Assembly: GCA_016800925.1 (NCBI GenBank)
Contig: JABCPU010000057.1
Span: 1-64,000, forward strand
Origin: Suillus spraguei
Lineage: Eukaryota > Basidiomycota > Agaricomycetes > Boletales > Suillaceae
DNA length: 64,000 nucleotides
Direction of reading: 5' to 3'
A program made the position numbers and the translations under genes. This document shows positions 43,764-54,899 of the stretch, piece after piece (the stretch's first letter is position 1; every line of letters starts with the position of its first letter). Under the pieces are notes generated by a model that was not told where the DNA came from, did no database searches, and was given only the letters and a program-made list of their open reading frames with translations.

Positions 43764-45930
43764 CTATACACCTATGTGGACAAATACAATCTGTTGTTCT
43801 AGTGGAATGTTAAGACCGTACTCAAGGGGTGAAAGATCTGAAGGGCTTTGGCCTCCGTTCATACACTGTGCCCCTTGTCCGAGTAATGCCCCTTTATTTC
43901 AGAGAGGAGATATATGTCCGAAGATCCGGAAGGAGTTGCGTAGCGGATCCGGACATCTGAAGGTATCAGATATGGTACGTCCGAAGGTTATCCGGAGCGC
44001 GGGGATGGAAAGAGGACTAAGGCTAGCTTTGGAACGGATTCCTAACTAGAAACTGACAGAGGTAGGCTATCCGAAGATAGAGTCAGAGATATAGACTATA
44101 GGAATCAATCCCAAGTCTTGGAAGATGACTTTGAGCAGAAAGTGACTCAAGTCCAAAGGAAGCGGAATGAGCAGAATCTAAGATGATATTCGAACTAAGG
44201 TTCTACGGAGATCTACAAGTGGTTTATATACGGTAAGTATCTAAGATGGATAATCAATAAGTCTGGGACCGAGGGCTATGTACGAAGTGTAACAGAAGTC
44301 TATTAGTTAATGCACAGCGGATCAGTAAGCACGAATCGGAAATGAAACACAGGTAATGGATCAGTGACACAGGAAGGAATTATACACAGCCGGAGTACTG
44401 GAAACAGGATGAGCGACGAAAGGAGATAGACGCAGATATACACAAGGGAGATAGAGTGTGAGAAGTGCGCACATTCGGATGAGCGATCCAGACAGGATCT
44501 GTGGACCGGATGGAAATAGAATCAATCGGATCTGATCAGATATGGTTGGATCTGGGATTAGAAGTATGGTATATGACATGGAATCTTGTTGTGCAACGAC
44601 TTCACAGCCTTGTGCAGCGCTACAGCAGCACATGTGGAGTCCAATCTTCCTGAATCATCAATGGGGTTGCTGTTAAAAGCAGACACGACCTGGCATGCAA
44701 CCTCATCATCAACAGACCACATAGAACCAATCACGCTGCGAAATCCGCAGAATTGCATAGCCACAGCAAGATGAATCAACTACTCGGGTCTCTCCTTATC
44801 ACCTACAGTGGTATGACAGGCTGATAAGAATGCAAACTCTGGGTTCTGCCAATTTGTTCAGATGATGTCCTTGATCATCAAAGGCCCGTCCCGCATGGCA
44901 AATGAAGACTCAAATGGTTGTGTCTGATTTGGCATTCCATGGCAGGTGAGATGGAGCCACTGATTATGATTTAGTGTATCAAGTGTACCCTGCACTGTTG
45001 CTTTGCTATCCTCAAGTAATGTGAAGGACGACACAATGGGCTTGAGATGCTCAGCTACAATGACTAGCTCAGGAGTGACACATTTGAGTTCCTTCCCTTC
45101 TACCAGGTTACCCTGACCAATAGCAACAAAATGTTGCAAGGATGCATCTCAAAAAACCTGTTTTCTTGCATGAATGAGAGTCACCAATGTGGGGGTGTAA
45201 GGGGAGATATAAAAGTGGGACAAATCATGTTTTTCTTCTCATAAGGTCCTGCTGCATGGAGGGGAAGCAGCGTGAACTCAGCAGTGGGACACCACCAGAT
45301 ATGTGAACCATGGGGTATGTTTAACTCCACAAGAGCTCGGACCATGGGGTCAACAATATCATTCCAAAGCTTGCAAAGGATGCTGACAAGCTTGAGTTGA
45401 TAATGAGAAGAACCAAATTCCTCTGTGAGTGACTGGAACTCGGACACTTCGGCTTGTGTAGTATCAAGCGGAATATGGACAGGATATTTCATGCTATGGA
45501 TGATCAAGGCATTACAGCCATATTAACTTGCATTAAGGATGATGACTGGACCATGTTCTGCTGCTTGCCATAGGTCGGAGAACAGAGGAGGGAGAAGAAA
45601 ATTCGAAAAGCTAGGAAGCATGCAAATACATGAGATGACATCATCCAATTGCATGGTGAGCTGCTGTATTTGTGGAGATTGATCTTCAGACTGATTGAAG
45701 GTGTTATGAAGACAAAAAACTCAACCATTTGAACTCTTCTGCCAAGGCCATACCAGTGTCACCTGAAACAGAAAGTTCATCAAGTGGTGTACTGAAGTGT
45801 GCCAGCTGGGTCCAAAATACTGCATGACCTTGCTCCATTAGCTCCACTGCAGTTGTCAGCACACCATGACAAACACTGCATGAAAAAGCATCTGTAGCAA
45901 GGGAAGAAACAGCTTCCCTGATGACGTCGA
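43764..45930 (-). pseudogene. CHAT-domain protein, C-terminal half, interrupted
   Basis: Reading leftwards from the transposon junction: DVIREAVSSLATDAFSCSVC, VFWTQLAHFSTPLDELSVSG, WWCPTAEFTLLPLHAAGPYE, a frameshift near 45180, LQHFVAIGQGNLVEGKEL, then the CHAT core. The core has HLTCHG (expected catalytic His), FLSACHT (expected catalytic Cys), a TAG stop near 44793, IHLAVAMQFCGFRSVIGSMW and HKAVKSLHNKIP. A solo LTR (43808-44578) then splits the gene and the last residues LEQQIVFVHIGV follow on its far side, with TAG at 43764-43766. CHAT domains are caspase-related proteases or protease-like folds linked to TPRs. The N-terminal TPR half is at 62942-63956. Confidence 0.85.
43808..44578. repeat. 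Solo LTR, 771 bp, in the CHAT gene
   Basis: It starts TGTTAAGACCG and ends ATATGACA (TG...CA) and is flanked by perfect 5-bp duplications TGGAA (43803-43807, 44579-44583). It is purine-rich on the plus strand. The host reading frame KIP|LEQQ resumes exactly on the other side. It differs from the Ty3/gypsy LTRs elsewhere in the window, so it is another family. Confidence 0.9.
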
Positions 45931-46133
45931 AAAGTACACAAGCGTAATACAACATGCTTAAATAAGCCAATATGTGCGCACAGACCAAGAGAGACATGAG
46001 AATATAAGTGCGTATCCAAAGAAGGAAGGCAACTATGGTACAGATGCATTGAGCATATGAGTCGGGATCATGTTACGTAATATACAAGGTAAAGATGAGA
46101 GGAAAATGAATAGGGGCACGTATGATTGTAACA
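45931..46133 (-). repeat. Truncated 3' LTR of element B
   Basis: These 203 bp match 62739-62941 of the 5' LTR. The remaining 269 bp, plus probably a few host codons, are missing. The breakpoint falls in a shared AAAGTAC-like stretch, suggesting a deletion by short homology. Confidence 0.85.
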
Positions 46134-46170
46134 TTACCCCTGTTTTACATGTAAAGTCACTGAACTTTAC

Positions 46171-47187
46171 TTATTCTGGAGCATTCTCATAGTAGATCGG
46201 ATCGTCACTGAACTCGTAATCTTTGTCAAGAACTGAACCACTCATCATATATGCGGCCTCTTCAGCACCAGCACATCGTTTGGAGTCTCTTCTAGCCACT
46301 GCTTGAGTTCATTCATCATCAAGCTGTCATTCCCAAGAACGAAGTGTGTTGTAGAATCCGCTATCCTTCCAGGTTAGTGTGAAGGGTGGAGTTCCAACTT
46401 GTTGGGGACAGTAAATGGATAAGTGGGTTGGTGACCAATACTGACAAACCCCACACTGGTACTCAGCACAATTCTTCTGGCGATGTCCAAGTAGTCCGCA
46501 GACGCAGGATTTCATGTTTTCGTCAGGGTTGGAGTTCATTTTACGAAGTGGAGTCAGAGCGACGATGCAGTGATGGGGGCTTGTAGATCATGCACATTTC
46601 TTTCCACGTTTGCAAGTAATCTGTCTAAGGGCTCGTTCGTTGCTAGAATGGATGTCCTCGGTTTGGTTGTCATTAATAGTATAGATTGAGGGTGCTGGTG
46701 TCATGACGGCTGCAGCTAGCAACTCATCGGGGTCTGAGGAAGTTGTAGGCCCTAAGGCTTCTACGAGGACAGGAATTGTAGAGTCGAAGAGATGAGGGAC
46801 GACCATAGGCGGATGAATATGAAGTTCTTTTAACTGATGACTGAGCATGGTAATCTCAGCGGACTCGCTATCTAGTTCTTCAGCTACATGATGACTGAGC
46901 ACAATAATCTCAGCAAGCTCATTATGTAGTTCTCCAGTTATTACTGCTTTCTCGTGCATGACAGAACATTCGGTAAATAGATGAGGAGGTTCTGTGTCCT
47001 CATCAATTGTGGTGGTAGCATTGATTGGGGATGGCATGGGTTGTGTTTCGTAGTGATGGATGGCATCAATTAAACGAGCTACCAATCCTCTCGCTTCTCT
47101 AGAGTTGACCATTGCTTCTTCAATTTCTCCAATAATGGCATTGGTTGTGTTATTGGCTTCCTAAACAGCAGCGAGTAAGCCAGTAAG
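46171..47187 (-). pseudogene. Accessory zinc-knuckle ORF of element B, C-terminal part
   Basis: It continues the ORF begun at 54879, after element A. The first residues GLLAAV, a TAG (Gln CAG expected) and EANNTTNAIIGEIEEA align with the ORF at 21-998. MVNSREARGLVARLIDAIHH and LHIHPPMVVPHLFDS follow. The knuckle CVCGLLGHRQKNC with the Cys group CGVCQYWSPTHLSIYC and the tail DDPIYYENAPE also match. Two TGA stops near the end (after LRSWE and DDE) replace Gln or Arg codons. A polypurine tract and the 3' LTR follow. Confidence 0.75.
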
Positions 47188-47820
47188 TGTTACAGTCATA
47201 TGTGCCCCTATTCATTTTCCTTTTTATTCTTGTATATCACATGATATGGAGCTTATTGCTCGGACACTTCCACTTCCATCAGACATCACATGACTATATG
47301 ATTCAACTATACGTCGTCGACACATCATATCATGTGATGTCATGAACTCCCATGACTCTATTCTCGGACTCAGCCGGTTTAGCATACGCGTATGCTAAAC
47401 ACGTGCTTTCATCCCTTACTCATGCATTTCAACACGCTTGTACAATATATGCCTTCCTCATTAGGATACACACTTATATTCCCACGGTTACCTGGTCTGT
47501 GCGCACATATGTACCTATATAAGCACAGTGTACTTGTAGTAGACTCTTTACTTTAATCTTACTGGGTTTTACCTGGAATATCCTTCGCTTAGGTCTCCAA
47601 CCTAAGTCGTCTTGAATCATCTCTAAGTCTAAGCACTCCTTAGCCTTAGTCTCTATTCTCATAGAACCTCTTAGATCTATCTTTGAGGCAGAACCCTTGA
47701 TCATACTCGGAACATGTTCCTTGTACTTTCACCTTGTCCTCTTTTGGACATTGTAGAACTTCCCAGCAGACCACCTGTGTCTTTTCACTGTTGCTGGTGA
47801 CACCACCCCAGTTTGTAACA
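47188..47820 (+). repeat. 5' LTR of element A (633 bp)
   Basis: TGTTACAGTC ... CAGTTTGTAACA. A TATA box TATATAAG lies at 47516-47523, with ACTTTAATCTT 34 bp downstream at 47550-47560. A perfect 24-bp palindrome lies at 47377-47400, centred on ACGCGT. The last 450 bp are shared with the LTRs of the B family. Confidence 0.93.
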
Positions 47821-48306
47821 AAAGATTAAAGTCTATCTGATCGTCGACTATCCAGTCTTCGACCCCAAACCCTGATTGCTTAGATAAGCAGATTAGCATA
47901 TGAGTACGCTAAACCGATTGTCAAGAGGAGCCCTCTGACAGAAGACAAGCCCTAACGGACAGCAAAAATAGCGCGTGTAGGCACCGAGAAATCACACTCA
48001 CCAAGATCAAATTACGTAGACTCCACGTCAACAACAACAACTACCTGGAAAGAATTCAAATCCAAGATCGGTCTTCCATCAACAGGAGATCATGATAACT
48101 CCGCGGAGTTTATCCTATTATGCAACAAATCGCATATTGGATATAGATTGCAATGAATGCATGAAGAAAGGTCTATGCTTCATATGCTGAAAGAAAGGGC
48201 ACCATTCCCATCGCTGCCCTGAAAGGAAGAAGACTTCGGACCAAAAGACTGAAACAACGAAACTTCCTGATGAAGAAGATGAAGAAGAAACGGTACAACG
48301 TCTCAC
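47821..48306 (+). pseudogene. Gag remnant of element A (large internal deletion)
   Basis: After the leader, TTWKEFKSKIGLPSTGDHDN and SAEFILLCN match the Gag start of element B (KDFEYKIGFPTAFDGDRDNS). The sequence then jumps to the zinc-knuckle region CMKKGLCFIC, a TGA, KKGHHSHRCPERKK. Nearly all of the capsid region, more than 150 residues, is absent. The element therefore could not make its own Gag. Confidence 0.75.
47822..47832 (+). promoter_or_regulatory. Primer-binding site complementary to the element's own LTR
   Basis: AAGATTAAAGT begins one base after the 5' LTR and is the exact reverse complement of ACTTTAATCTT at 47550-47560 in the LTR. This 11-nt match is the arrangement of self-primed Tf1/sushi-type elements. 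Element B has the same pair. Confidence 0.7.
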
Positions 48307-51300
48307 ATGAGATTTCCTAGAATGGAGAGACAAGAAATCAATGTACGTTTCTCCCAACATACTCTTGTGACTTATACACTCTGTAGGTCAACGAAAGAAT
48401 TTTGTGTTCCCATTAAACTCCTATTGCGTGTTCGTCTTGAATTTGTGGAAACCACTGCCGTCATAGATTCCGGAGCAGCCGGAACCTTCATCTCTGAAGA
48501 GTTTGTGAAACTCCATAAAATCACTAGAAGAAAACTCAATGAGCCCTTCAAAGTCACAACTGCTGACGGTACCTATATCAAAGGAGGACCAATCATGCAC
48601 TACTGTCTATTGATAGTCAGAATCGATCAATGCACCATGCTTGGCAAGTTTAACATCACTAAACTAGGCCGACGTGACCAGATATTATTGGGGATCCCTT
48701 GGCTTCGCGCAATGAATCCAGTCATTGACTGGACTGCCGAAACCCTCGTCCTCTCCCGCACCCCAAAATCTGATGAAATTGAAATCGACATGGAGAAAGA
48801 TAGAAAGAAGAACAGGCTTCCAATCGAATTTCCAGAACATGTGAAGAAGGCCTCTTCACAGAAGAAATGGGAGAACTCTAAGCTTCCATCAAAGGTTGCG
48901 ACCTTTACACCGCCTAATGCTCCAAAAGATCCAGAACCTGAACCAGCATGTATGCCGCACGCAATATCCCCAGAACCTGAAGTACGAATGCCACGTACTA
49001 CAATTTCCACTCCCCGTGTACAACTGCCACAAGCAATATCACCGATCCCTCGTGCAGAGAAGCGCAAAAATGACTCCAAGCCTGAGTATCGAGCCGGACC
49101 TGAACCTATTGAGCAAAGGCCAATAGAAGAACAGAAGTATGGAAAGAGAAAAGCAGAAGAAGAAATCCCTGGACGGGATACAAATGTACCAAAACTATCC
49201 AAGTTTTACGTCCCTCCGAAAACTCTTCAAAATACTCCCTCAGCTTCGATTGAAGAAATCCCCGATGAAGAAGAACCAATGTCAGAAGACATTGCTGAAG
49301 AACCCGTGCCCTCGTTGATTCCAACAGAGGATGATGACCAATTCAACACAATGCAAGACATCTGGCATGTGCCAGAAGTATGCAAAATTTCAATTTCCTC
49401 CTACGAACTTGGAGATGGAGAGTTCCTTGTGGAATATGACACCGATGAAGTTAGCATGAGAATCATCGAAGAAGTATCCATGGATACACCCCTCACACAT
49501 GATGGAACTTCCCGACTCGAACAACTCCCCAACTACTCCACAATCTCCCTTCCTCCTCCGAAATACAGTAATAAGGCTCAGGAATTAGCCACGGATGAAA
49601 AGGAAAAGAAAAAGAAACCCTTTGAAGAATTGGTCCCGGAATATTTGCACGATTTTGCAGACATCTTCGCTAAAGATGGACTGAACAAACTACCCCCCGA
49701 ATGCCCTGGTATTGATCATCAGATCGATACTAAACCCGGTTTTATTCCTCGCATGTCTAAGGTTTACCCGCTATCGGAAAAAGAACACGCTGCCGTCAAA
49801 ACATTTATCGATGAAAAATGTTGTGAAAGGCTTCATCTCAGAATCGAAGTCACCCCAAGCTAGTGGCTTCTTCTTTGTGGGAAAGAAGAGTGGAGAATTA
49901 CGTCCCTGTCAAGATTATCGCTACATTAATGATTGGACAGTCAAGAATGCCTATCCGCTCCCACTCCCTATCTCCCTCATCGCACGCCTTCACAACGCAC
50001 AGTTCTTTACGAAAATGGATATTCAGTCCGGTTATAACAATATTCGCATCCATCCCGATGATCGCTGGAAAGCAGCATTTACCACGGAATTCGGCCTCTT
50101 CAAACTGAACGTCATGTTCTTTGGCCTCTGTAATTCCCCAGCAACTTTCCAAGTGTACATGAATTGTACCTTCCAACAGGAAATCAATGAAGGATGGATG
50201 GTTATCTACATGGACGATATCCTGATTTTCTCTACAACAATGGCAGAACACCGTGAACGAACCAGATGGGTTTTGATGAAAATACAAAAGGAACATTTGT
50301 TCCTGAAACTGGAGAAATGCACCTTCGATGCAGAAGAAGTGGAATACCTCGGAATGATAATTCGCCCCGGACAAGTTGCTATGGATACCGCCAAAACCAA
50401 GGGAATCACCGAATGGCCAACACTGAAATCTGTAAAAGAAGTCCAGTCATTCCTCAGTTTTTGCAACTTCTACCGCACGTTCATTTCCCACTACTCTGAC
50501 ATCGCCCGACCCCTTATCAAATTGAAAAAGAAAGATAAGGCCTTTGATTGGTCAAGCGAATGTATGGACACCTTCGAAGAACTGAAACGATGCTTCACAT
50601 CCCAACTGGTACTCCGTAACCCTGATCCTTCCCGACAATTTGCTATTGCTACCGATGCTTCACTTGTAGCGACTGGTGTAGTTCTCTTGCAGACCGATGA
50701 GAATGGTGTTTATCACCCATGTGCATATCTCTCACAGTCTTTGAACCCTGCAGAACGCAATTACCAAATCTTTGATCGGGAACTCCTTGCCGTAATCCGG
50801 GCATTGAATGAATGGCGTCATTATCTTGAAGGAAACCTACACCCCATCCTGGTATTCACCGACCACAAGAACCTTCTGTACTTTAGAAGTGCACAGAAGC
50901 TTACCCATCGCCAAGCACGTTGGCAACTGATTTTGTCTATTTACAACATTGAACTGCATCACGTTGCAGGTACCAAATTGGCAGTACCTGATGCACTATC
51001 TCGCCGGCCTGACTACAACTCCGGCAAAGACGATAATGAGGACCAGACTCTCCTCCCTGACGCTCTATTTGTTCATCTTATTGACACCAACCTAAAGGAT
51101 GTTTTGTCATCCTCTGACCCCCTCGACGACCCTGTCTTTAAGACAGCATCTGATGCCCTTGATGGCGTGTGCCTTCCACCCATGAAATCGGCACTCTCTG
51201 ACTGGAAGATTGAGGAGAACGTCCTCTATTTTAAGAATCGTGCCTACATTCCACCGGCACATCGTCCTGATATCTTGAAAAGGTATCATGATCATGCTAC

Positions 51301-52531
51301 TGCGGGACATCCCGGTAGATTCAAAACTGAGGAACTCGTCAAAAGAGAAGCCCGGTGGCCCGCTATGGGCTCTTATATTCGGAAATACGTGGAGGGTTGC
51401 GCCCTTTGTCAGCAAATGAAAGCAGATGCCCATCCTGTTCGACCTCCGCTTGCCCTGATCCCCTCATCTGCGACTCGTCCCTTTTCTCAGGTCTCTGTCA
51501 ATCTTATCACTGACCTCCCTGTCTCTGGAGGCTTTGACAGTATCATGGTCATGGTAGACCATGGCCTTATGAAGGGGGTAATCATTATCCCTTGTCTGAA
51601 AACCATCACTTCCGAAGGCATTGCCAAATTATTCTCAAAGCACGTCTATCGTCAATTTGGACTCTATGACAGAGTCATTTCTGATCGTGGCCTGCAGTTC
51701 TTATCTCGTTTCTCTAAGGAACTTGCCCGACTTCTTGACTACGCCATCGCCCCATCTACGGCTTATCACCCCCAGACCAATGGTCAAACTGAATGGCTCA
51801 ATCAAGAGCTTGAAACATACTTGCACATCTATTGCCGCAACAACCCTGAAGATTGGGTAGAACATCTACCAATCGCAGAATTTGTCCATAACCATCGAAA
51901 ACATGATGCAAGGAACACATCACCATTCTACCTTATGATGGGATATGAACCACGTGCCATCCCCCACCTGATCCCGGATTCATCCGTCCCTGCAGCAGAA
52001 GATCAAGTATGATCCCTGCAAAAGATAAGAGAAGAAGCAATCGCCTGTCACAATATTGCAATGCAAACAATGGCTGAACGATCCCGAGGAGAGAAGTACA
52101 CTCCATGGAAGATTGGAGACAAGGTCTGGCTGTTAGCAGCTAATCTTAGACTAAAACTCCCATCACGGAAGCTCGCACCAAAATGATATGGACCATTCCC
52201 TATCATTGCAGTTCTGTCGCCAATCACGTTTACACTTAAACTTCCTCAGCAATGGAAGATCCACCCCACGTTCCATGCTTCAGTTTTATCATCATATAGC
52301 AAAAACAATGTACATGGCCCGAACTTCTTAGAACCCCCACCTGACATCATCGAAGAAGAAGAAGAATATGAAGTCAAAGCGATTCTTTCTCACAAAGGCA
52401 CCGGCAGTCGCCAAAGATACCTCTTGACATGGAAAGGATACTCATCAGGAGATAACAAATGGCTTCCAGAAGGAAACTTGAAGAACTCCACTCGAATCCT
52501 GAACGCTTATAAGAAGCGAAATTCACTCTGA
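48307..52531 (+). pseudogene. Pol of element A: protease, RT, RNase H, integrase, chromodomain
   Basis: The protease motif is TTAVIDSGAAGTFISEEF near 48460. RT motifs are FFTKMDIQSGYNNI and YMDDILIFS (near 50210). RNase H has [14 protein letters not shown]. The integrase zinc finger is HATAGHPGRFKTEELVKREA ... CALCQQ, and its core has ITDLP, RVISDRGLQF and [12 protein letters not shown] with the catalytic Glu later in that segment. The chromodomain YEVKAILSHKGTGS ... YLLTWKGYSSGDNKWLPEGN ends at 52531. Breaks are one extra A in the run near 49813-49817, which element B lacks, and TGA stops near 52010 and 52183, both plausible former CGA. A chromodomain places it in the chromovirus branch of Ty3/gypsy. 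Confidence 0.9.
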
Positions 52532-52576
52532 GTATCTCGACAATCAATTGTACACCCAACTGAAATCGTCTAAAAC

Positions 52577-53661
52577 ATGTCTCAATCATCCACATCTTCC
52601 TTGTCCTTGTCAAACATCTCAAGTCTCGTTGATTCATCACCATTTGCACTCCCCAAAACCCCAGAACAAATCCAGTCTATGTGGGAGGCTGTAATCCTTG
52701 ATCCATCATACACCGAACGCCTCAACTCCCACATCCTTCACACCAACGATGTCGTGCTAAAAGAATTGATCCTCATCATGAGGACTGCTGAATTACTCCT
52801 AACGCCCGCCGCCATCACCAATCAAGCTCTCGCCATGCGCTATGTGCAAGGAACCATCAAGAAAGCTGTCATCCGGCTTCTTGCTACCAAGAATTTCACA
52901 GACACTATCTTAGCCATCGACAAACGACATGCCGCACACCATGAGGTCATCGACCTCACCCGGGATGACCCAGCAGTCATCGATTTAACTCGTGACACCC
53001 CAAACGAGAAACTGCGCCATCCCCAGTTTCCATTCACAGATCCCCTACACCCTTTGTGCCATCACCACCCTTATCACCCATAACAACAGAACTTGTCCCC
53101 CGAGAATCATCACTGTTTCTAGAATTGAACCCCACACCACCGAATTACTCCGATATCTTCCCAAGATCATCCACTCACAGATTTGCATGGAGAAGACATA
53201 ACACTATTAGAACCATCATGACTCTAGGAGTCAATCCTCTCAAAGTCCTTCGACCTCTCCGTTCCCCATTCCCTGATTGTACCGACAATCAATACACCAT
53301 AGACATTGGTAAAGAAGAAGCATTAGAACGCACTCGCCAGCACTATGCTGACATCTTCTGCCATGGATGCTACCAACACGGCCATAAACTGCGCCACTGC
53401 TCCAATTATTTCTGTTGTGTATGCGGGATCTTTGCACCAGGACATCTTACAGATGTCTCTTGGACTCTTGATGGATGAATGTTACTGAAGAAACAACCCG
53501 GAGATAACGGTTACTATGCCACATTGAAGAAGTTAGAAGAAGCCTTTGATCAAGTCGCTGCCACCGAAGAAAGAAACGGTGTACCAAGTACAGCCGATGC
53601 AGAAAATTGGCTTGCAGACGTCGAGCTTGATGCAGCCTGGACCAGTGGGCTAGACTTTTGA
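52577..53661 (+). pseudogene. Accessory zinc-knuckle ORF of element A
   Basis: It starts 45 bp after pol with MSQSSTSSLSLSNISSLVDS. A helical part follows (LKELILIMRTAELLLTPAAI; AVIRLLATKNFTDTILAIDK), then repeated VIDLTRD motifs. After a frameshift near 53060 come CHGCYQHGHKLRHC (zinc knuckle) and the Cys group CCVCGIFAPGHLTDV. A TGA at 53476-53478 and a C-terminal piece (NGYYATLKKLEEAFDQVAAT) end at 53661. The layout matches the accessory ORFs at 21-998 and of element B, but the sequence is quite diverged. The function is unknown; nucleic-acid binding is likely from the knuckles. Confidence 0.7.
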
Positions 53662-53698
53662 TTTGATTTGGTGAACCAATCGCTTAAAGGAGGGGTAA

Positions 53699-54391
53699 TG
53701 TTACAGTCATACATGCCCCTATTTATTTTCCTTTCTATTCTTGTATATCACATGATATGGAGCTTATTTCTCAGACACTTCCACTTCCATCAGACATCAC
53801 ATGACTATATTATTCAACTATATGTCGTCAACACGTCATATCATGTGATGTCATGAACTCTCATGACTCTATTCTCGGACTCAGCCGGTTTAGCATACGT
53901 GTACGCTAAACATGTGCTTTCATCCCTTACTCATGCATTTCAACACGCTTGTACAATATATGCCTTCCTCATTAGGATACACACTTATATTCCCACGGTT
54001 ACCTGGTCTGTGCGCACATATGTACCTATATAAGCACAGTGTACTTGTAGTAGACTCTTTACTTTAATCTTACTGGGTTTTACCTGGAATATCCTTCGCT
54101 TAGGTCTCCAACCTAAGTCGTCTTGAATCATCTCTAAGTCTAAGCACTCCTTAGCCTTAGTCTCTAAGTCTAAGCACTCCTTAGCCTTAGTCTCTAAGTC
54201 TAAGCACTCCTTAGCCTTAGTCTCTATTCTCGTAGAACCTCTTAGATCTATCTTTGAGGCAGAACCCTTGATCATACTCGGAACACGTTTCTTGTACTTT
54301 CACCTTGTCCTCTTTTGGACATTGTAGAACTTCCCAGCAGACCACCTGTGTCTTTTCACTGTTGCTGGTGATGCCACCCCAGTTCGTAACA
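53699..54391 (+). repeat. 3' LTR of element A (693 bp)
   Basis: Preceded by the polypurine tract AAAGGAGGGG (about 53686-53695). It is 60 bp longer than the 5' LTR because a 30-bp unit beginning TCTAAGTCTAAGCACTCC (near 54131-54226) is present three times instead of once. Confidence 0.93.
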
Positions 54392-54396
54392 GTAAG

Positions 54397-54879
54397 GGCA
54401 ACAATATTAGAACAAGTGCACGAATCACAGGTGGGAGGAGCAGGAATTGGAAGTGGATCTCTTTGCGGAGAGGGAGGTCTAGCCATGCCTGCTCGATGCT
54501 TTGCCATGATGTGAATAGCCGTTTCAACATCAGCTTTAAAAGAATTGGGAAGGAGAAGCAGCCCATAAGCGCAAATGCGTTTCTGGCAGTGTAGGATTTG
54601 TTGATGGATAGCATCATCTTGAATGTCATGGCATAGAGTTTCGATGAGGGCAGCTGTGCGGATGATATTGGTAAGGAGGATTGTGGTGAACGCATCCTTG
54701 CTGGTAAGGATTTTTTCAATCTCAGTTGCATGTCCTGGACAGAGGAGGGCGGCTTCGACAAAGGAGTTTCTGTCAATGTTTCTGATGAGGTCGTCATATT
54801 GATTGGCGGTGGTGTAAGTTTCTTCAGTGACAGGGTGGATGTAAGCAGTAGGGAAGGAGGCAGTTGCAGAGGAAGTCAT
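54397..54879 (-). pseudogene. Accessory ORF of element B, N-terminal part
   Basis: It starts MTSSATASFPTAYIHPVTEE at 54879. Like element A's version, it has a helical region with LLTNIIRTAALIETLCHDIQ and a Cys pair (TCDSCTC) just before element A cuts it after NIVALT. The frame resumes at 47187 on the other side of element A. Confidence 0.75.
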
Positions 54880-54899
54880 ATCGAATGGTTTGTGGGGCT

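Larger units (their letters stand above)
47188..54391 (+). mobile_element. Ty3/gypsy chromodomain retrotransposon A, nested in element B
   Basis: A 7204-bp element with both LTRs and a perfect 5-bp target duplication GTAAG (47183-47187 and 54392-54396). The order is 5' LTR, primer-binding site, deleted gag, protease, RT, RNase H, integrase, chromodomain, accessory ORF, polypurine tract, 3' LTR. It lies inside the accessory ORF of element B in opposite orientation. The LTRs differ by a modest number of mostly C/T or G/A changes plus a 60-bp length difference. Confidence 0.95.

Noticed and set aside
48627..49202. 191-codon minus-strand open frame within pol of element A
   Set aside because: It is the antisense shadow of the Pro/Glu/Lys-rich linker of pol; the plus strand carries clear protease and RT motifs.
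49712..49863. Overlap of two pol frames in element A as a programmed ribosomal frameshift
   Set aside because: Element B has one A fewer at the same place (GATGAAAACGTT) and reads straight through. The overlap in A is a private one-base insertion in an A run.
52577..53661. Accessory ORF as a retroviral envelope gene
   Set aside because: No signal peptide, membrane segment or cleavage site is visible. Zinc knuckles point to nucleic-acid binding instead.
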